From assembly GCA_903901855.1 (NCBI GenBank), contig CAIUSP010000040.1, forward strand, positions 1-60,246: 60,246 nt of DNA. The letters run 5' to 3'. The translations under genes and the position numbers were made by a program. Source of the stretch: an uncultured bacterium (GTDB lineage: Bacteria; Actinomycetota; Thermoleophilia; Solirubrobacterales; 70-9). Below are positions 24,989-33,049 of the stretch, piece by piece; position 1 is the first letter of the stretch; every line of letters begins with the position of its first letter. Under the pieces are notes generated by a model. It had not been told where the DNA came from and did no database searches. It was given only the letters and a program-made list of their open reading frames with translations.

Positions 24989-26452
24989 ATGGCGATCTCG
25001 ACCGAGAAAGAGACCCTCCGCAACTACATCGGTGGTAAGTGGGTGGAGGCCGCAGGGACCGAGACCCTCCCGGACATCGATCCTGCAACCGGAGACCTCG
25101 CCGCGGAGGTTCCACTCTCCAATCGCTCCGACATCGACGCAGCTGTGGCCGCCGCATCGGCTGCGAAGGAGGAATGGCGCGCCGTTCCTCCGCAGCAGAG
25201 AGCTCGGTCTGTGATGGCGCTGCGCGAAATCTTGACCGAGCACCGCGAGGAGATCGCGGCCCTGGTCACGGCGGATATGGGCAAGACCCTCCCGGATGCC
25301 TCTGCCGAGGTCCAGCGCGGGATCGAATCGGTCGAGGCCGCGACGGCGATACCGCACCTGATGAAGGGTGAGAACCTCGAGGGGATCGCGAGCGGAATGG
25401 ATGTCGAGATGGTTCGCCAACCAGTCGGCGTAGTGGCGGCGATCACCCCCTTCAACTTCCCGGCGATGATCCCTCTCTGGTTCCTCCCGTTCGCAGTTGC
25501 ATGCGGGAACAGCTTCATCCTCAAGCCGTCGGAGCGCGACCCCCGGCCCGCAGTGCGGATCTTCGAGCTTGCGGCCGAGACGGGCGCCTTCCCCGAGGGA
25601 GTCCTCAATCTCGTCCACGGTGCCCGCGAGGCAGTGGAGGGAATCCTCGAACATCCCGGCATCGACGCGATCAGCTTCGTCGGGCAGGCAAGCACCGCCC
25701 GGATAGTCGCCACGCGATCCGCCGAGAGCGGAAAGAGGGTCCAGGCCCTCGGAGGCGCGAAGAACTCCCTGATCGTGATGCCGGATGCGGATCTGGACAA
25801 GTCGGTGCCGGCGATCCTCTCCTCTTCCTTCGGTGCGGCAGGGCAACGGTGCCTCGCTGGATCGGTCCTCGTTGCGGTTGGCGACAAAGCCAGACAGGAC
25901 GAGGTCCGCGATGCGTTGGTCGAGGCAGCCAGCGAACTCGTAACCGGACCAGGCGACGGAGCCGACACGGATGTCTGCCCGATGGTCGCACCCGATTCCA
26001 GACAGCGGGCCGAAGACGCGGTAACTGCAGCCGAAAAGGCGGGGGACGAGGTGGTCCTGGATGGTCGCCTCGGTGGTGGAGACCCCGGCACATTCCTCGG
26101 GCCGACGATCGTCGAGACCTCCGACCCCGAGGGCCAGCTCGCCAGAGAGGAGTTGTTCGGTCCGGTTCTGGCCTTCTGGCGGGCAGATGATCTGGACGAG
26201 GCAATCGAGTTCTCCAACGGCTCCCGCTACGGCAATGCGGGATCGATCTTCACCGAGTCGGGTGAAGCGGTGCGCCAGTACCGCTACGGGATCGAGGCAG
26301 GGATGCTCGGAGTGAACATCGGGGTTCCGGCACCGGTCGCCTGGTTTCCCTTCTCCGGTTGGAAGGACTCGATAGACGGCGACCTGCACGCGAACGGACA
26401 CGACGCCGTCGAGTTCTATACGCGCAAGAAGGTCGTCACCTCACGCTGGTGA
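24989..26452 (+). CDS. mmsA: CoA-acylating methylmalonate-semialdehyde dehydrogenase
   Basis: 487 residues of the aldehyde dehydrogenase superfamily. YIGGKWVEAAGTETLPDIDPATGD at the start, FNFPAMIPLWFLPFAVACGN (about 152-171) and the catalytic cysteine in GQRCLAGS (Cys288) match MMSDH, which makes propionyl-CoA or acetyl-CoA from (methyl)malonate semialdehyde with NAD+ and CoA. It ends valine, beta-alanine or inositol breakdown. Own leaderless-type promoter; the aminotransferase just upstream can supply its substrate. Confidence 0.92.
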   Translation: MAISTEKETLRNYIGGKWVEAAGTETLPDIDPATGDLAAEVPLSNRSDIDAAVAAASAAKEEWRAVPPQQRARSVMALREILTEHREEIAALVTADMGKTLPDASAEVQRGIESVEAATAIPHLMKGENLEGIASGMDVEMVRQPVGVVAAITPFNFPAMIPLWFLPFAVACGNSFILKPSERDPRPAVRIFELAAETGAFPEGVLNLVHGAREAVEGILEHPGIDAISFVGQASTARIVATRSAESGKRVQALGGAKNSLIVMPDADLDKSVPAILSSSFGAAGQRCLAGSVLVAVGDKARQDEVRDALVEAASELVTGPGDGADTDVCPMVAPDSRQRAEDAVTAAEKAGDEVVLDGRLGGGDPGTFLGPTIVETSDPEGQLAREELFGPVLAFWRADDLDEAIEFSNGSRYGNAGSIFTESGEAVRQYRYGIEAGMLGVNIGVPAPVAWFPFSGWKDSIDGDLHANGHDAVEFYTRKKVVTSRW

Positions 26453-26477
26453 CGAGCCCGAACTCGGGACTCGAGAC

Positions 26478-26987
26478 TTACAGCTCCAGGTCGTACTCGC
26501 GGTAGACGCCGAAGGTTCCACCCAGTCGGTCGTACACCGCCTGAGCCCTGTGGTTGTCGTCCGCGGTGAGCCAGACCAGTGCCGTCGCACCATTCTCGCT
26601 CGCCCGCCCGGCGCAAGCCGAGATCAGGGCGTCGGCAACGCCCTTGCCGCGAGCATCGGGATGGACGTACAGATCGTCGAGGTATCCGACAAGCGAGCCG
26701 CGCAGGCTCGACCACTTCCAGGCCAGCGCAGCGAACCCGATTGTCCGATCGAGTTCGCGGGCGATCAACAGACACCCCCATCTCGACTCGGTGAGCATCT
26801 TCTCGGCAAAGGCCTTCAGGCCGTCATCGGTCGGGTCACACTCGTAGAAGTCGCAGTAGGCCCGAAGCAGGGGCATCAGATCAGGGATCTCGTCGAGTCT
26901 GGCGTCTCGGATCTCGATGCCCTCGGCGAGCTCCTTCGAACCGGGCAGTGGCTTCAGCTCGCGATCGATGTTGGAAGGGTCGTTCAT
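26478..26987 (-). CDS. GNAT-family N-acetyltransferase
   Basis: 169 residues. VYDRLGGTFGVYREYDLEL at the end and LYVHPDARGKGVADALISACAG (acetyl-CoA pyrophosphate loop R-G-K-G-V-A) in the middle define the GNAT fold. The acceptor is unknown. ATG lies 2 nt after the stop of the FAD oxidase gene upstream, so the two are probably one transcript; an amine or amino acid acceptor would fit but is not shown. Confidence 0.88.
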   Translation of the reverse strand: MNDPSNIDRELKPLPGSKELAEGIEIRDARLDEIPDLMPLLRAYCDFYECDPTDDGLKAFAEKMLTESRWGCLLIARELDRTIGFAALAWKWSSLRGSLVGYLDDLYVHPDARGKGVADALISACAGRASENGATALVWLTADDNHRAQAVYDRLGGTFGVYREYDLEL

Positions 26988-26989
26988 CC

Positions 26990-28390
26990 CTAGCGCCCGA
27001 TGTGGAATCCGATCAGCTCCGGTACCTCCGAGACGAGCCGGTCGACCGATGCAGGGCTCTGACCTGCATCCTCGGCGGCTTCCCGGCGCACCATCGCGTT
27101 ACGGATGACGCTCCCGCCGATCCAACCGGCTAGGCCTCCAGGAACACGCTGAGGCTCGGGGTTGACGAGCGGAAGGCGCGTCAGTTCGTCGGAGACCTCG
27201 AGCACGAGGGAGGCGAGGACCTTGCCTGCCAGATGCGACGGGCCCACCCCGTTGCCCGTGTAACCGAAGGCCGCGTAGACGGGATCCGAACCGAGTTGGA
27301 CTATCGAGGGCAGGTGGGTAGGAGAAGCATCGATGGGGCCGCCCCATGCGTGGGTGATCTGTCTCCCTGCGAGGCCCGGGAAAGTGCGCAGGAGATTGGC
27401 TATCACCTGGTCGATCACCTCGCGGTCGATCTCTGCGCGACCCTCGATGCGCCCCCCGCAGGCGATCTCGCCTCCACCCCAGCCGAAGGCGATGCGTCCG
27501 TCCTCGGTAGTCCTGAAGTAGTTCACCAGCCTCCGGCCGTCGGTGATGCTCTCTCCTCCGGTCCAACCGATCTCCTCGATCAGATCCGGCACCGGCTCGG
27601 TGAGGGCGATGTGGCTCGACGCAACCGTCAACCTGCCTTTCAGCGGGGAACGTGATCCGGCCATCACACCGCCCATCGCAAGGACCGCGCTCTTGGAAGA
27701 CACCGATCCTGATCCTGCCTCGATACGGCAGCCCCACGGGCCAGTCTCGACCGAGCGCACCGGCGAGGACTCGAAGACCTCGACGTTCGGGAGGCCGGCA
27801 ATGATCGATCGCAGTCCAAGTGCGAGGCGCCCGGGCTGCACGGTGGCCGAATCCGGAAAGTACGCGCCGCCCCTGAACAGAGGGGACCGACAACGCTCAG
27901 CCACTTCGCCCGGCTCGAGCTCTCTGGCGACCTCCGGCACTCCGTACTCGTGGCAAGCGGCAACTTCAGATTGCCAGACCGCGTCCTGCGCCGGCGAGGC
28001 CGACACCATCATGTAGCCACCCTTGTGGAACCAGGCATCCAGATCGTGGTCGGCACAGAACTCGCCGATTTCGTCAACAGAGTCGGCCGAGGCCCGGGCG
28101 GTCTCGATCGCACGGCCCGCGCCGAATCGCTGCGCCATGTTCTCGAGACTCGGCCAGAGCGACATCACGAAGCCTCCGTTTCGGCCGCTTGGGCCGTGGC
28201 CGCAACGGTCCCTCTCCACCACTACGACCTTCATCGAGGGCTCGCGCTTCGAGACCTGCCAGGCGGTCCAGAGACCGGTGAAACCGCCACCGAGGATCGC
28301 CAGATCGCAATCGATGTGTCGGCCAAGTGATGGAAGGGAGTCCCTTGCGCCTGCCTCTTCGAGCCACCAGCCCTGAGTCGTGTGCTTCAT
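26990..28390 (-). CDS. FAD-dependent amine/amino-acid oxidase (DAO family)
   Basis: 466 residues. DLAILGGGFTGLWTAWQVSKR (about 29-49) is the FAD motif, PSGRNGGFVMSLW (about 67-79) is the covalent-FAD/tail region typical of gamma-glutamylputrescine oxidase-like (PuuB/OrdL) enzymes, and YAAFGYTGNGVGPSHLAGK is the C-terminal flavin block. It oxidises a C-N bond and releases H2O2. With the aminotransferase and mmsA just upstream on the other strand, a role in polyamine or omega-amino acid breakdown is plausible. TATAAA lies 6 nt before the ATG. Confidence 0.87.
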   Translation of the reverse strand: MKHTTQGWWLEEAGARDSLPSLGRHIDCDLAILGGGFTGLWTAWQVSKREPSMKVVVVERDRCGHGPSGRNGGFVMSLWPSLENMAQRFGAGRAIETARASADSVDEIGEFCADHDLDAWFHKGGYMMVSASPAQDAVWQSEVAACHEYGVPEVARELEPGEVAERCRSPLFRGGAYFPDSATVQPGRLALGLRSIIAGLPNVEVFESSPVRSVETGPWGCRIEAGSGSVSSKSAVLAMGGVMAGSRSPLKGRLTVASSHIALTEPVPDLIEEIGWTGGESITDGRRLVNYFRTTEDGRIAFGWGGGEIACGGRIEGRAEIDREVIDQVIANLLRTFPGLAGRQITHAWGGPIDASPTHLPSIVQLGSDPVYAAFGYTGNGVGPSHLAGKVLASLVLEVSDELTRLPLVNPEPQRVPGGLAGWIGGSVIRNAMVRREAAEDAGQSPASVDRLVSEVPELIGFHIGR

Positions 28391-28458
28391 GACTGTTTTA
28401 TAGGGCGCAGACAGAGCCCGTGCGGGCCGCTACCGGATTCAGGGTCATCCGCGCCGAA

Positions 28459-28464
28459 TAGGCT
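28459..28464 (+). promoter_or_regulatory. -10 box TAGGCT before the AI-2E family gene
   Basis: TAGGCT, 6 nt, ATG 28471. Confidence 0.55.
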
Positions 28465-28470
28465 TCCCGC

Positions 28471-29652
28471 ATGGCTGCCGACGGGCCGACCAGCAAGGCT
28501 GTCCTGAAGGCGACGTTGGTCGCCGTCGCAGTTGCCCTCGCCCTCTATCTCGTGTACCTGCTGAGGAAGCCGATCAGCTGGCTCGTGATCGCAGCCTTCC
28601 TCGCGCTCGCTGCTGCGGGACCGGTCAACTTCCTCAGCCGCTACATGAAGAGGGGGATCGCCATCACCATCACGTACATCCTGATCATCGCCATCCCGCT
28701 CGGTCTTATCGCCGGAATCACGCCGAGCGTTGCCGATCAGGTGGAGAACCTCGTCAACGAGGCACCGGAGTACGCGAAAGACGTGGAGGATCTGGTCCAG
28801 TCGAGCGAGCTGCTCCAGGGACTGGACCAGAAGTACAAGATCGTCACCAACCTGAAGGAGGGAGCAAACGATCTACCGGACCGCCTGCCCGATGCGGCCG
28901 GGACATTGAAGGATCTGGGCGTCGGATTCTTCAATTCGATCTTCGCTGGCCTGACCATCCTGGTTCTCAGCGTCTTCATGGTTGCCGGCGGGCCGAGGTG
29001 GGCGCGGCAGTTCGTCGAGTCGCAACGACCCGAGCACTCAGAGCGGATCGAACGAACCCTGAAGCGAATCGCCGACGCGGTGGGGAATTACGTGGCCGGG
29101 GCGATCCTCCAGGCGACTCTCGCAGGGTTGAGTGCGTTCGTGGTACTCACCATCCTGGGAGTTCCTTTCGCGGCCCCGCTGGCTCTGCTCGTCGCATTCT
29201 TCGATCTGATCCCGGTTGTCGGTGCGAGCATCGCCGGAGTAGCGGTGGGGGTGCTCACCCTGTTCGTCGACTGGCCGCTTGCGACCATCGTTTGGGCCGG
29301 GTTCGTGATCGGCTATCAGCAGATCGAGAACTACCTGATCCAGCCCCAGATACAGAAGCGTGCATCGAAGATCGAGCCATTCACCGTGCTGGTCGCAGTG
29401 CTCTTCGGGACGGCGCTGTTCGGGATCATCGGGGCGGTCCTCGCAATCCCGACCGCCGCCGCCATCCAGATCACGATCAGCGAGTGGCGCGACTACCAGG
29501 CCTCCTTCACCTCCGATAGGAAGACGCGTACCTCGAGGAAGGCCTCCAAGTCGAAGTCGGCACCGGCGACGAAGAAGCGATCCGCCGCCAGAGCCACGAA
29601 GAAGACGAGCGCAAGAGGCAAGAGGAGTTCGGCCGGCAAGCGAACCGCTTGA
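28471..29652 (+). CDS. AI-2E family transporter with a histone-like basic tail
   Basis: 393 residues with about seven or eight membrane helices, the PerM/TqsA-type architecture: paired helices at 10-45, an amphipathic domain at 95-155, and the conserved block FDLIPVVGASIAGVAVGVL (about 248-266) followed by QQIENYLIQPQIQKRA. Family members export small molecules or exchange Na+/H+; the substrate is unknown. Residues 348-393 are an almost pure Lys/Arg/Ser/Ala/Thr tail with SRKASKSKSAPATKKRSAAR, unusual for the family and like actinobacterial histone-H1-type tails. Confidence 0.87.
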   Translation: MAADGPTSKAVLKATLVAVAVALALYLVYLLRKPISWLVIAAFLALAAAGPVNFLSRYMKRGIAITITYILIIAIPLGLIAGITPSVADQVENLVNEAPEYAKDVEDLVQSSELLQGLDQKYKIVTNLKEGANDLPDRLPDAAGTLKDLGVGFFNSIFAGLTILVLSVFMVAGGPRWARQFVESQRPEHSERIERTLKRIADAVGNYVAGAILQATLAGLSAFVVLTILGVPFAAPLALLVAFFDLIPVVGASIAGVAVGVLTLFVDWPLATIVWAGFVIGYQQIENYLIQPQIQKRASKIEPFTVLVAVLFGTALFGIIGAVLAIPTAAAIQITISEWRDYQASFTSDRKTRTSRKASKSKSAPATKKRSAARATKKTSARGKRSSAGKRTA

Positions 29653-29674
29653 ACTCCTGCTAGGTTCCGCGTTA

Positions 29675-29695
29675 TTACTTACGTCTAGTAAGTAA
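29675..29695. promoter_or_regulatory. Operator-like palindrome in front of doxX
   Basis: TTACTTAC-GTCTA-GTAAGTAA: perfect 8-bp arms in an AT-rich island between the AI-2E gene and doxX. It lies where the -35 and spacer of the doxX promoter should be (a CATAAA at 29699-29704 may be the -10). The half-site TTACTT/AAGTAA recurs in the rpoD promoter spacer at 2828-2843. Confidence 0.6.
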
Positions 29696-29727
29696 CTTCA
29701 TAAAACAAAGTAAGGAGGATGGACGTA

Positions 29728-30132
29728 GTGCTGTTGATCGGAAGGATCCTGTTCGCCGCAATATTCATCGTGGGGGGTATCGGTCACTTCGCCAACCGTA
29801 AAGCGATGGCGGGTTATGCGGAGTCGATGGGGGTTCCCGCGGCGGGAGCGGGGGTCCTGCTCAGCGGAGCCATGATCCTCGCTGGAGGAATCATGGTCGC
29901 AGCCGGAATCTGGGGGGATATCGGGGCAATCCTGCTCTTCGCCTTCCTCGTCCCCACCACCCTGTTGATGCACAGGTTCTGGAAGATCGACGATCCGCAG
30001 ATGCAGCAGATGGATCAGGTCATGTTCTTCAAGAACGTCTCGCTGACCGGTGGTGCGATCGTCCTCTTCTGGGCCTTCAACCAGCTCGACTTGCCCCTGA
30101 CGGTCACGAACTCCCTGATCGACCGGATCTGA
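29728..30132 (+). CDS. DoxX family membrane protein
   Basis: 134 residues with four membrane helices. LLIGRILFAAIFIVGGIGHF at the start and GAGVLLSGAMILAGGIMVAAG in the middle are typical DoxX blocks. Members work with quinone or thiosulfate oxidation or redox sensing; several are controlled by HxlR- or MarR-type regulators. AGGAGG (29713-29718) touches the ATG at 29719, too close to use, so GTG 29728, 9 nt further, is the better start. A palindrome upstream suggests repression. Confidence 0.85.
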   Translation: MLLIGRILFAAIFIVGGIGHFANRKAMAGYAESMGVPAAGAGVLLSGAMILAGGIMVAAGIWGDIGAILLFAFLVPTTLLMHRFWKIDDPQMQQMDQVMFFKNVSLTGGAIVLFWAFNQLDLPLTVTNSLIDRI

Positions 30133-30150
30133 TCGGACGAGGCTGTCTGC

Positions 30151-30184
30151 GCCCCGGTCCCCTCGATCGAGAGGGGGTCGGGGC
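30151..30184. terminator. Strong hairpin after doxX
   Basis: 14-bp stem GCCCCGGTCCCCTC / GAGGGGGTCGGGGC with a 6-nt loop; the two mismatched positions become G-U pairs in RNA. It begins 18 nt after the doxX stop. No T-run follows, so it may block read-through or stabilise the 3' end rather than act as a classic terminator. Confidence 0.6.
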
Positions 30185-30217
30185 GTACCGCCTCGATAAA
30201 TGGAAGACTTGGGAACG

Positions 30218-31552
30218 ATGAAGCAAGTCGGCCGAAGCATCGCCTTGGTACTCGCGAGCCTCTTCCTGCTCCTGTCGGGCCTCGCGGTCTACGTACAGCG
30301 TCAGGTGCTCGACAATAAGCAGTGGACCGAGACCTCGACGGCACTGCTCGAGAACCCGACAGTCCGCAACGAGATCTCGCTCTACATCGTCGACCAGATC
30401 TACGCCAACGTAGATGTATCGAGAGAGATCAGCAAAGCCCTGCCCGAACAGCTCGACCCGCTCTCGGGGGCGCTGGCTGGTGGACTCCGGAACCTCGCGG
30501 TCAAAGGTGCTGACGAGGCGCTGGCCCAGCCGCCGATCCAGTCCGTGTGGGCAGACGCGAACAGCGCAACCCATCAGACCCTGGTGGACTTCCTGGAAGG
30601 TGACACAGGCGCTCTCTCGGCCAACAACGGTCAAGTCACGCTCAATCTGAGCGCTCTCGCTCAGACCGTGGGCGACCGCTTGGGGATCTCGAATCTCCAG
30701 GACAAGCTCCCTCCAGATGCCGCGAATCTGAAGCTCGCAGACTCGCAGCAACTCAAGAGCGCGCAGACTGCAGTCAAGGTCCTGAAGGGGACCTCGATCC
30801 TGTTCACCTTGCTGGCGCTGGCTTTCTTCGCGCTCTATATCTTCGTCGCAGCGAATCGCAGACGAGCCGTGATCAACACAGGGATCGCCTTCATCGCGGT
30901 GGGAATCCTCACTCTGGTAATCCGCTCCGTCGCCGGATCCCTGCTCGTCAGCCAGCTGGTCACCAACATGTCGCTGCAACCCGCAGCTTCGGATACATGG
31001 GGCATCGTGACCGGTCTGCTCGCGGATCAGGGCTGGGCCCTCGTCTTCTACGGAATCGTGGCAATGGCGGGAGGCTGGCTGGCTGGGCCCAGCGGAGCGG
31101 CGAAGAAGGCTAGACGGGCGGTGGCTCCTTGGGCCGACCAGCCCGTAGTGGCGTGGATCGCCTTCGTGGTGGTAATCGCGCTGCTGATCGCCTGGGCCCC
31201 TGTCGAAGGGCTTCGCCACCTCTGGTCCTGTCTGCTCGTGGTCGCGATCGCCGGAATCGGGTTCGAGTTCCTCAGGCGGCAGACCGCGCGGGAGTTCCCG
31301 AATGCCAAGAGTCCCGACTGGGAGAAGATGCGGCGGAACGCGGGCAAGAAGCTCTCCGGAATCGGAGAGGGAGTTCGTGACAAGACCGCCAACACTCGTC
31401 GTAAAGCCGAAGGAATCGGCGGAGGCAGGAGGTCACGCAAGGCCACCGAGACCCGCCTCGATGAGATCCAGCGCCTCCAAGAGCTGAAGAAGTCCGGCGC
31501 TCTCACTGCCAAGGAATTCGCAGCCGAGAAGAAGCGAATCCTCGACAGCTAG
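30218..31552 (+). CDS. Membrane protein with C-terminal SHOCT domain
   Basis: About 444 residues. A membrane helix at 5-24, a long extracytoplasmic region (about 30-190) rich in Gln/Asn/Ala, three or four further helices (about 195-215, 222-245, 265-285, 310-350), then a basic cytoplasmic segment and a short SHOCT-type tail (RLQELKKSGALTAKEFAAEKKRIL). SHOCT tails mark multimerising membrane proteins of unknown function. ATG 30218 is preferred over ATG 30200 for a nearby GGGA. The stop overlaps that of the convergent DUF393 gene (CTAG). Confidence 0.75.
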   Translation: MKQVGRSIALVLASLFLLLSGLAVYVQRQVLDNKQWTETSTALLENPTVRNEISLYIVDQIYANVDVSREISKALPEQLDPLSGALAGGLRNLAVKGADEALAQPPIQSVWADANSATHQTLVDFLEGDTGALSANNGQVTLNLSALAQTVGDRLGISNLQDKLPPDAANLKLADSQQLKSAQTAVKVLKGTSILFTLLALAFFALYIFVAANRRRAVINTGIAFIAVGILTLVIRSVAGSLLVSQLVTNMSLQPAASDTWGIVTGLLADQGWALVFYGIVAMAGGWLAGPSGAAKKARRAVAPWADQPVVAWIAFVVVIALLIAWAPVEGLRHLWSCLLVVAIAGIGFEFLRRQTAREFPNAKSPDWEKMRRNAGKKLSGIGEGVRDKTANTRRKAEGIGGGRRSRKATETRLDEIQRLQELKKSGALTAKEFAAEKKRILDS

Positions 31553-31941
31553 CTGCGGGAGTCGATTCTCCGTCTCGCCCTGCAGTCGGCCCTTTCGGTA
31601 ACGAGCCTTCCCAGTCGACTCCTCCGCGAAGCAGTGAACCCGTATGCACTTGCGACCGCTCCCTGCCAAGCGTCGAAGACACCGGCTGGAATGCGACCGT
31701 GGGACAGCAACTCGACCAGAGGAGCGAACGCCGCGCCCGCCGAGTGCAGCCGACCCTCGACGATCAGATGCCAAGATCCGAAACGCTCATCTTCTGAGAC
31801 TCCCGCGAGCAGTTCGTCCGCTTCCGCCGAGTGGAGGTCGACGGGCCTCAATTCGCTCCTGCGATCCAGACCGAGCACCCGAGCTGCGGACCATCGGCAG
31901 AAGCGACACTGGCCGTCATACAGGAGGAGCGCTTCCGGCAA
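31549..31941 (-). CDS. DUF393/DCC-family thiol-disulfide protein
   Basis: 130 residues. YDGQCRFCRWSAARV (about 8-22) is the defining DxxCxxC motif of the DCC (DUF393) family, predicted thioredoxin-like thiol oxidoreductases; LRPVDLHSAEADELL follows as usual. The partner is unknown. The TTG start is supported by GGGGGTGG about 9 nt upstream. Lies 13 nt downstream of the small gene 32242-31955. Confidence 0.8.
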   Translation of the reverse strand: MPEALLLYDGQCRFCRWSAARVLGLDRRSELRPVDLHSAEADELLAGVSEDERFGSWHLIVEGRLHSAGAAFAPLVELLSHGRIPAGVFDAWQGAVASAYGFTASRRSRLGRLVTERADCRARRRIDSRS

Positions 31942-31954
31942 GGCCGGCCACCCC

Positions 31955-32242
31955 CTACGGGCCTACTGGATCAGGCAGCGCCTGGACCGCGGCCTCGTCG
32001 ATCGTCAGGAGGACTCCCCGCTCGAAGATCTCGTTGACCAGATCCGCTTCTGCATAGACATTGCGTCCAAGCGGAAGCAGTGCGAGCTGCAGTCCGTCGA
32101 AGATGTCCGCTGCCTCGTCCCGAAAGATCCTCACTACCGTTCCGACCTTCTCTCCGTCTGAGGCGAACACATCGGTTCCGTCCTCGAGCGCGAAGTAGGA
32201 GGTCGGCTCTCCGAGTTCATCGTTCATCGGCATCTCTTTCAT
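31955..32242 (-). CDS. Small PRC-barrel-like protein
   Basis: About 95 residues, acidic, soluble. ALEDGTDVFASDGEKVGTVVRIF and the following hydrophobic strands resemble PRC-barrel/DUF2171 proteins, which have an SH3-like beta barrel. I am unsure of the family. ATG 32242 follows TAGAAT by 8 nt (leaderless pattern); GTG 32248 and ATG 32233 are alternatives. First gene of a two-gene run with DUF393. Confidence 0.6.
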   Translation of the reverse strand: MKEMPMNDELGEPTSYFALEDGTDVFASDGEKVGTVVRIFRDEAADIFDGLQLALLPLGRNVYAEADLVNEIFERGVLLTIDEAAVQALPDPVGP

Positions 32243-32250
32243 GGCCACCG

Positions 32251-32256
32251 ATTCTA
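32251..32256 (-). promoter_or_regulatory. -10 box TAGAAT of the PRC-DUF393 pair
   Basis: Minus-strand TAGAAT, 8 nt, ATG 32242. Confidence 0.5.
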
Positions 32257-32341
32257 GGAGTTCCTGCGGGAAGTCCGGGAGATCCCCCCGCCACGGCTGG
32301 TAGACAGAGTCTTGGTACCCCTCGGAACCCGCCTAACCGTT

Positions 32342-32362
32342 AACGGGTGAAATTCACCCGTT
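32342..32362. promoter_or_regulatory. Perfect 21-bp palindrome over the -35 zone of the sigma/HTH/protease operon
   Basis: AACGGGTGAA-A-TTCACCCGTT. A second, shorter palindrome CCGTTAACGG (32337-32346) overlaps its left arm. The right end is 8 nt before the TACTCT -10, so a bound protein would cover the -35 contact. Best explained as the operator of the HTH protein encoded at 33046-33714; that link is inferred. Confidence 0.7.
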
Positions 32363-32370
32363 CGGGCATC

Positions 32371-32376
32371 TACTCT
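32371..32376 (+). promoter_or_regulatory. -10 box TACTCT of the sigma/HTH/protease operon
   Basis: TACTCT, 7 nt, TTG 32384. Identical to the -10 of the rpoD promoter at 2826-2821. Confidence 0.55.
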
Positions 32377-32383
32377 CCGTTCG

Positions 32384-33049
32384 TTGCCCTCACTAGATCC
32401 ACTCTCAGATGCTGAACTCAGCAGGCTCTCCGACGAAGAGTTGATTGGCCGAGTCGTCGCGGCGCGAAATGCGGCGGATCGCGATGCGGGTACTCAGGCG
32501 ATCGGGATGCTGGCATTCCACTACTTCGATCTGGTCACCGCGCGTGTGGCACTCAAGATCCCGCCCGACCAGGTCGATGACGTAGTCGGTGAGGTGCTGA
32601 TGAGCGCGATGAAGTCGAGCTTCGACGGACGGTCGCTCGGAGAGTTCCACAACTGGTTGCAGACCATCACCAAGCGGCGGATCGCCGATCGCACCGAGAA
32701 GAACAAGCGCTTGAAGCTTCGCGAGCAGGCCCTACCGGAAGAACACCAGGGCGATGACGAGCAGGCCCCAGACGCATACGGCGTGGAGGGAGGCCAGGAG
32801 GAGGCCGAGATGATGTCGATCGTCACCTCGTGTCACACAGCCCTACCCGACCCACAACACAGACGGACCGTCGAGTTGTACGGTCCGGTCGAGATGGGCT
32901 TCTATGGACTTTCTGCGCGTGACACCGCCAATATGGTGAACGAGGAGTTCGGCACGAACCCCCACGAGATGACCGAGGCGAACGTCCACAAGATCTGGCA
33001 GCGGTTCAAGGATGCAGTGCGCAAAGAACTGGGAGGGGCTTGGTCGTGA
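32384..33049 (+). CDS. Sigma-70-family-like factor, first gene of a three-gene module
   Basis: 221 residues. Residues about 45-115 read as sigma region 2: YFDLVTARVALKIPPDQVDDVVGEVLMSAM, then EFHNWLQTITKRRIADRTEKNK, the helix pair that contacts core and -10 DNA. An acidic linker (about 117-140) leads to a region-4-like HTH (SARDTANMVNEEF through EANVHKIWQRFKDAVRKEL, about 175-217). It resembles ECF-type factors but is divergent. TTG 32384 fits the leaderless pattern. Its stop overlaps the next gene by 4 nt. Likely under the 21-bp palindrome. Confidence 0.8.
   Translation: MPSLDPLSDAELSRLSDEELIGRVVAARNAADRDAGTQAIGMLAFHYFDLVTARVALKIPPDQVDDVVGEVLMSAMKSSFDGRSLGEFHNWLQTITKRRIADRTEKNKRLKLREQALPEEHQGDDEQAPDAYGVEGGQEEAEMMSIVTSCHTALPDPQHRRTVELYGPVEMGFYGLSARDTANMVNEEFGTNPHEMTEANVHKIWQRFKDAVRKELGGAWS

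Noticed and set aside
24464-26401. 645-codon open frame on the minus strand opposite the aminotransferase and mmsA genes
   Set aside because: It mirrors two well-recognised plus-strand genes, has no domain I can recognise, and such long antisense frames are normal in GC-rich DNA.
26457-26468. CCCGAACTCGGG as terminator between mmsA and the GNAT gene
   Set aside because: Five-bp stem, 2-nt loop and no T-run; too weak to report.
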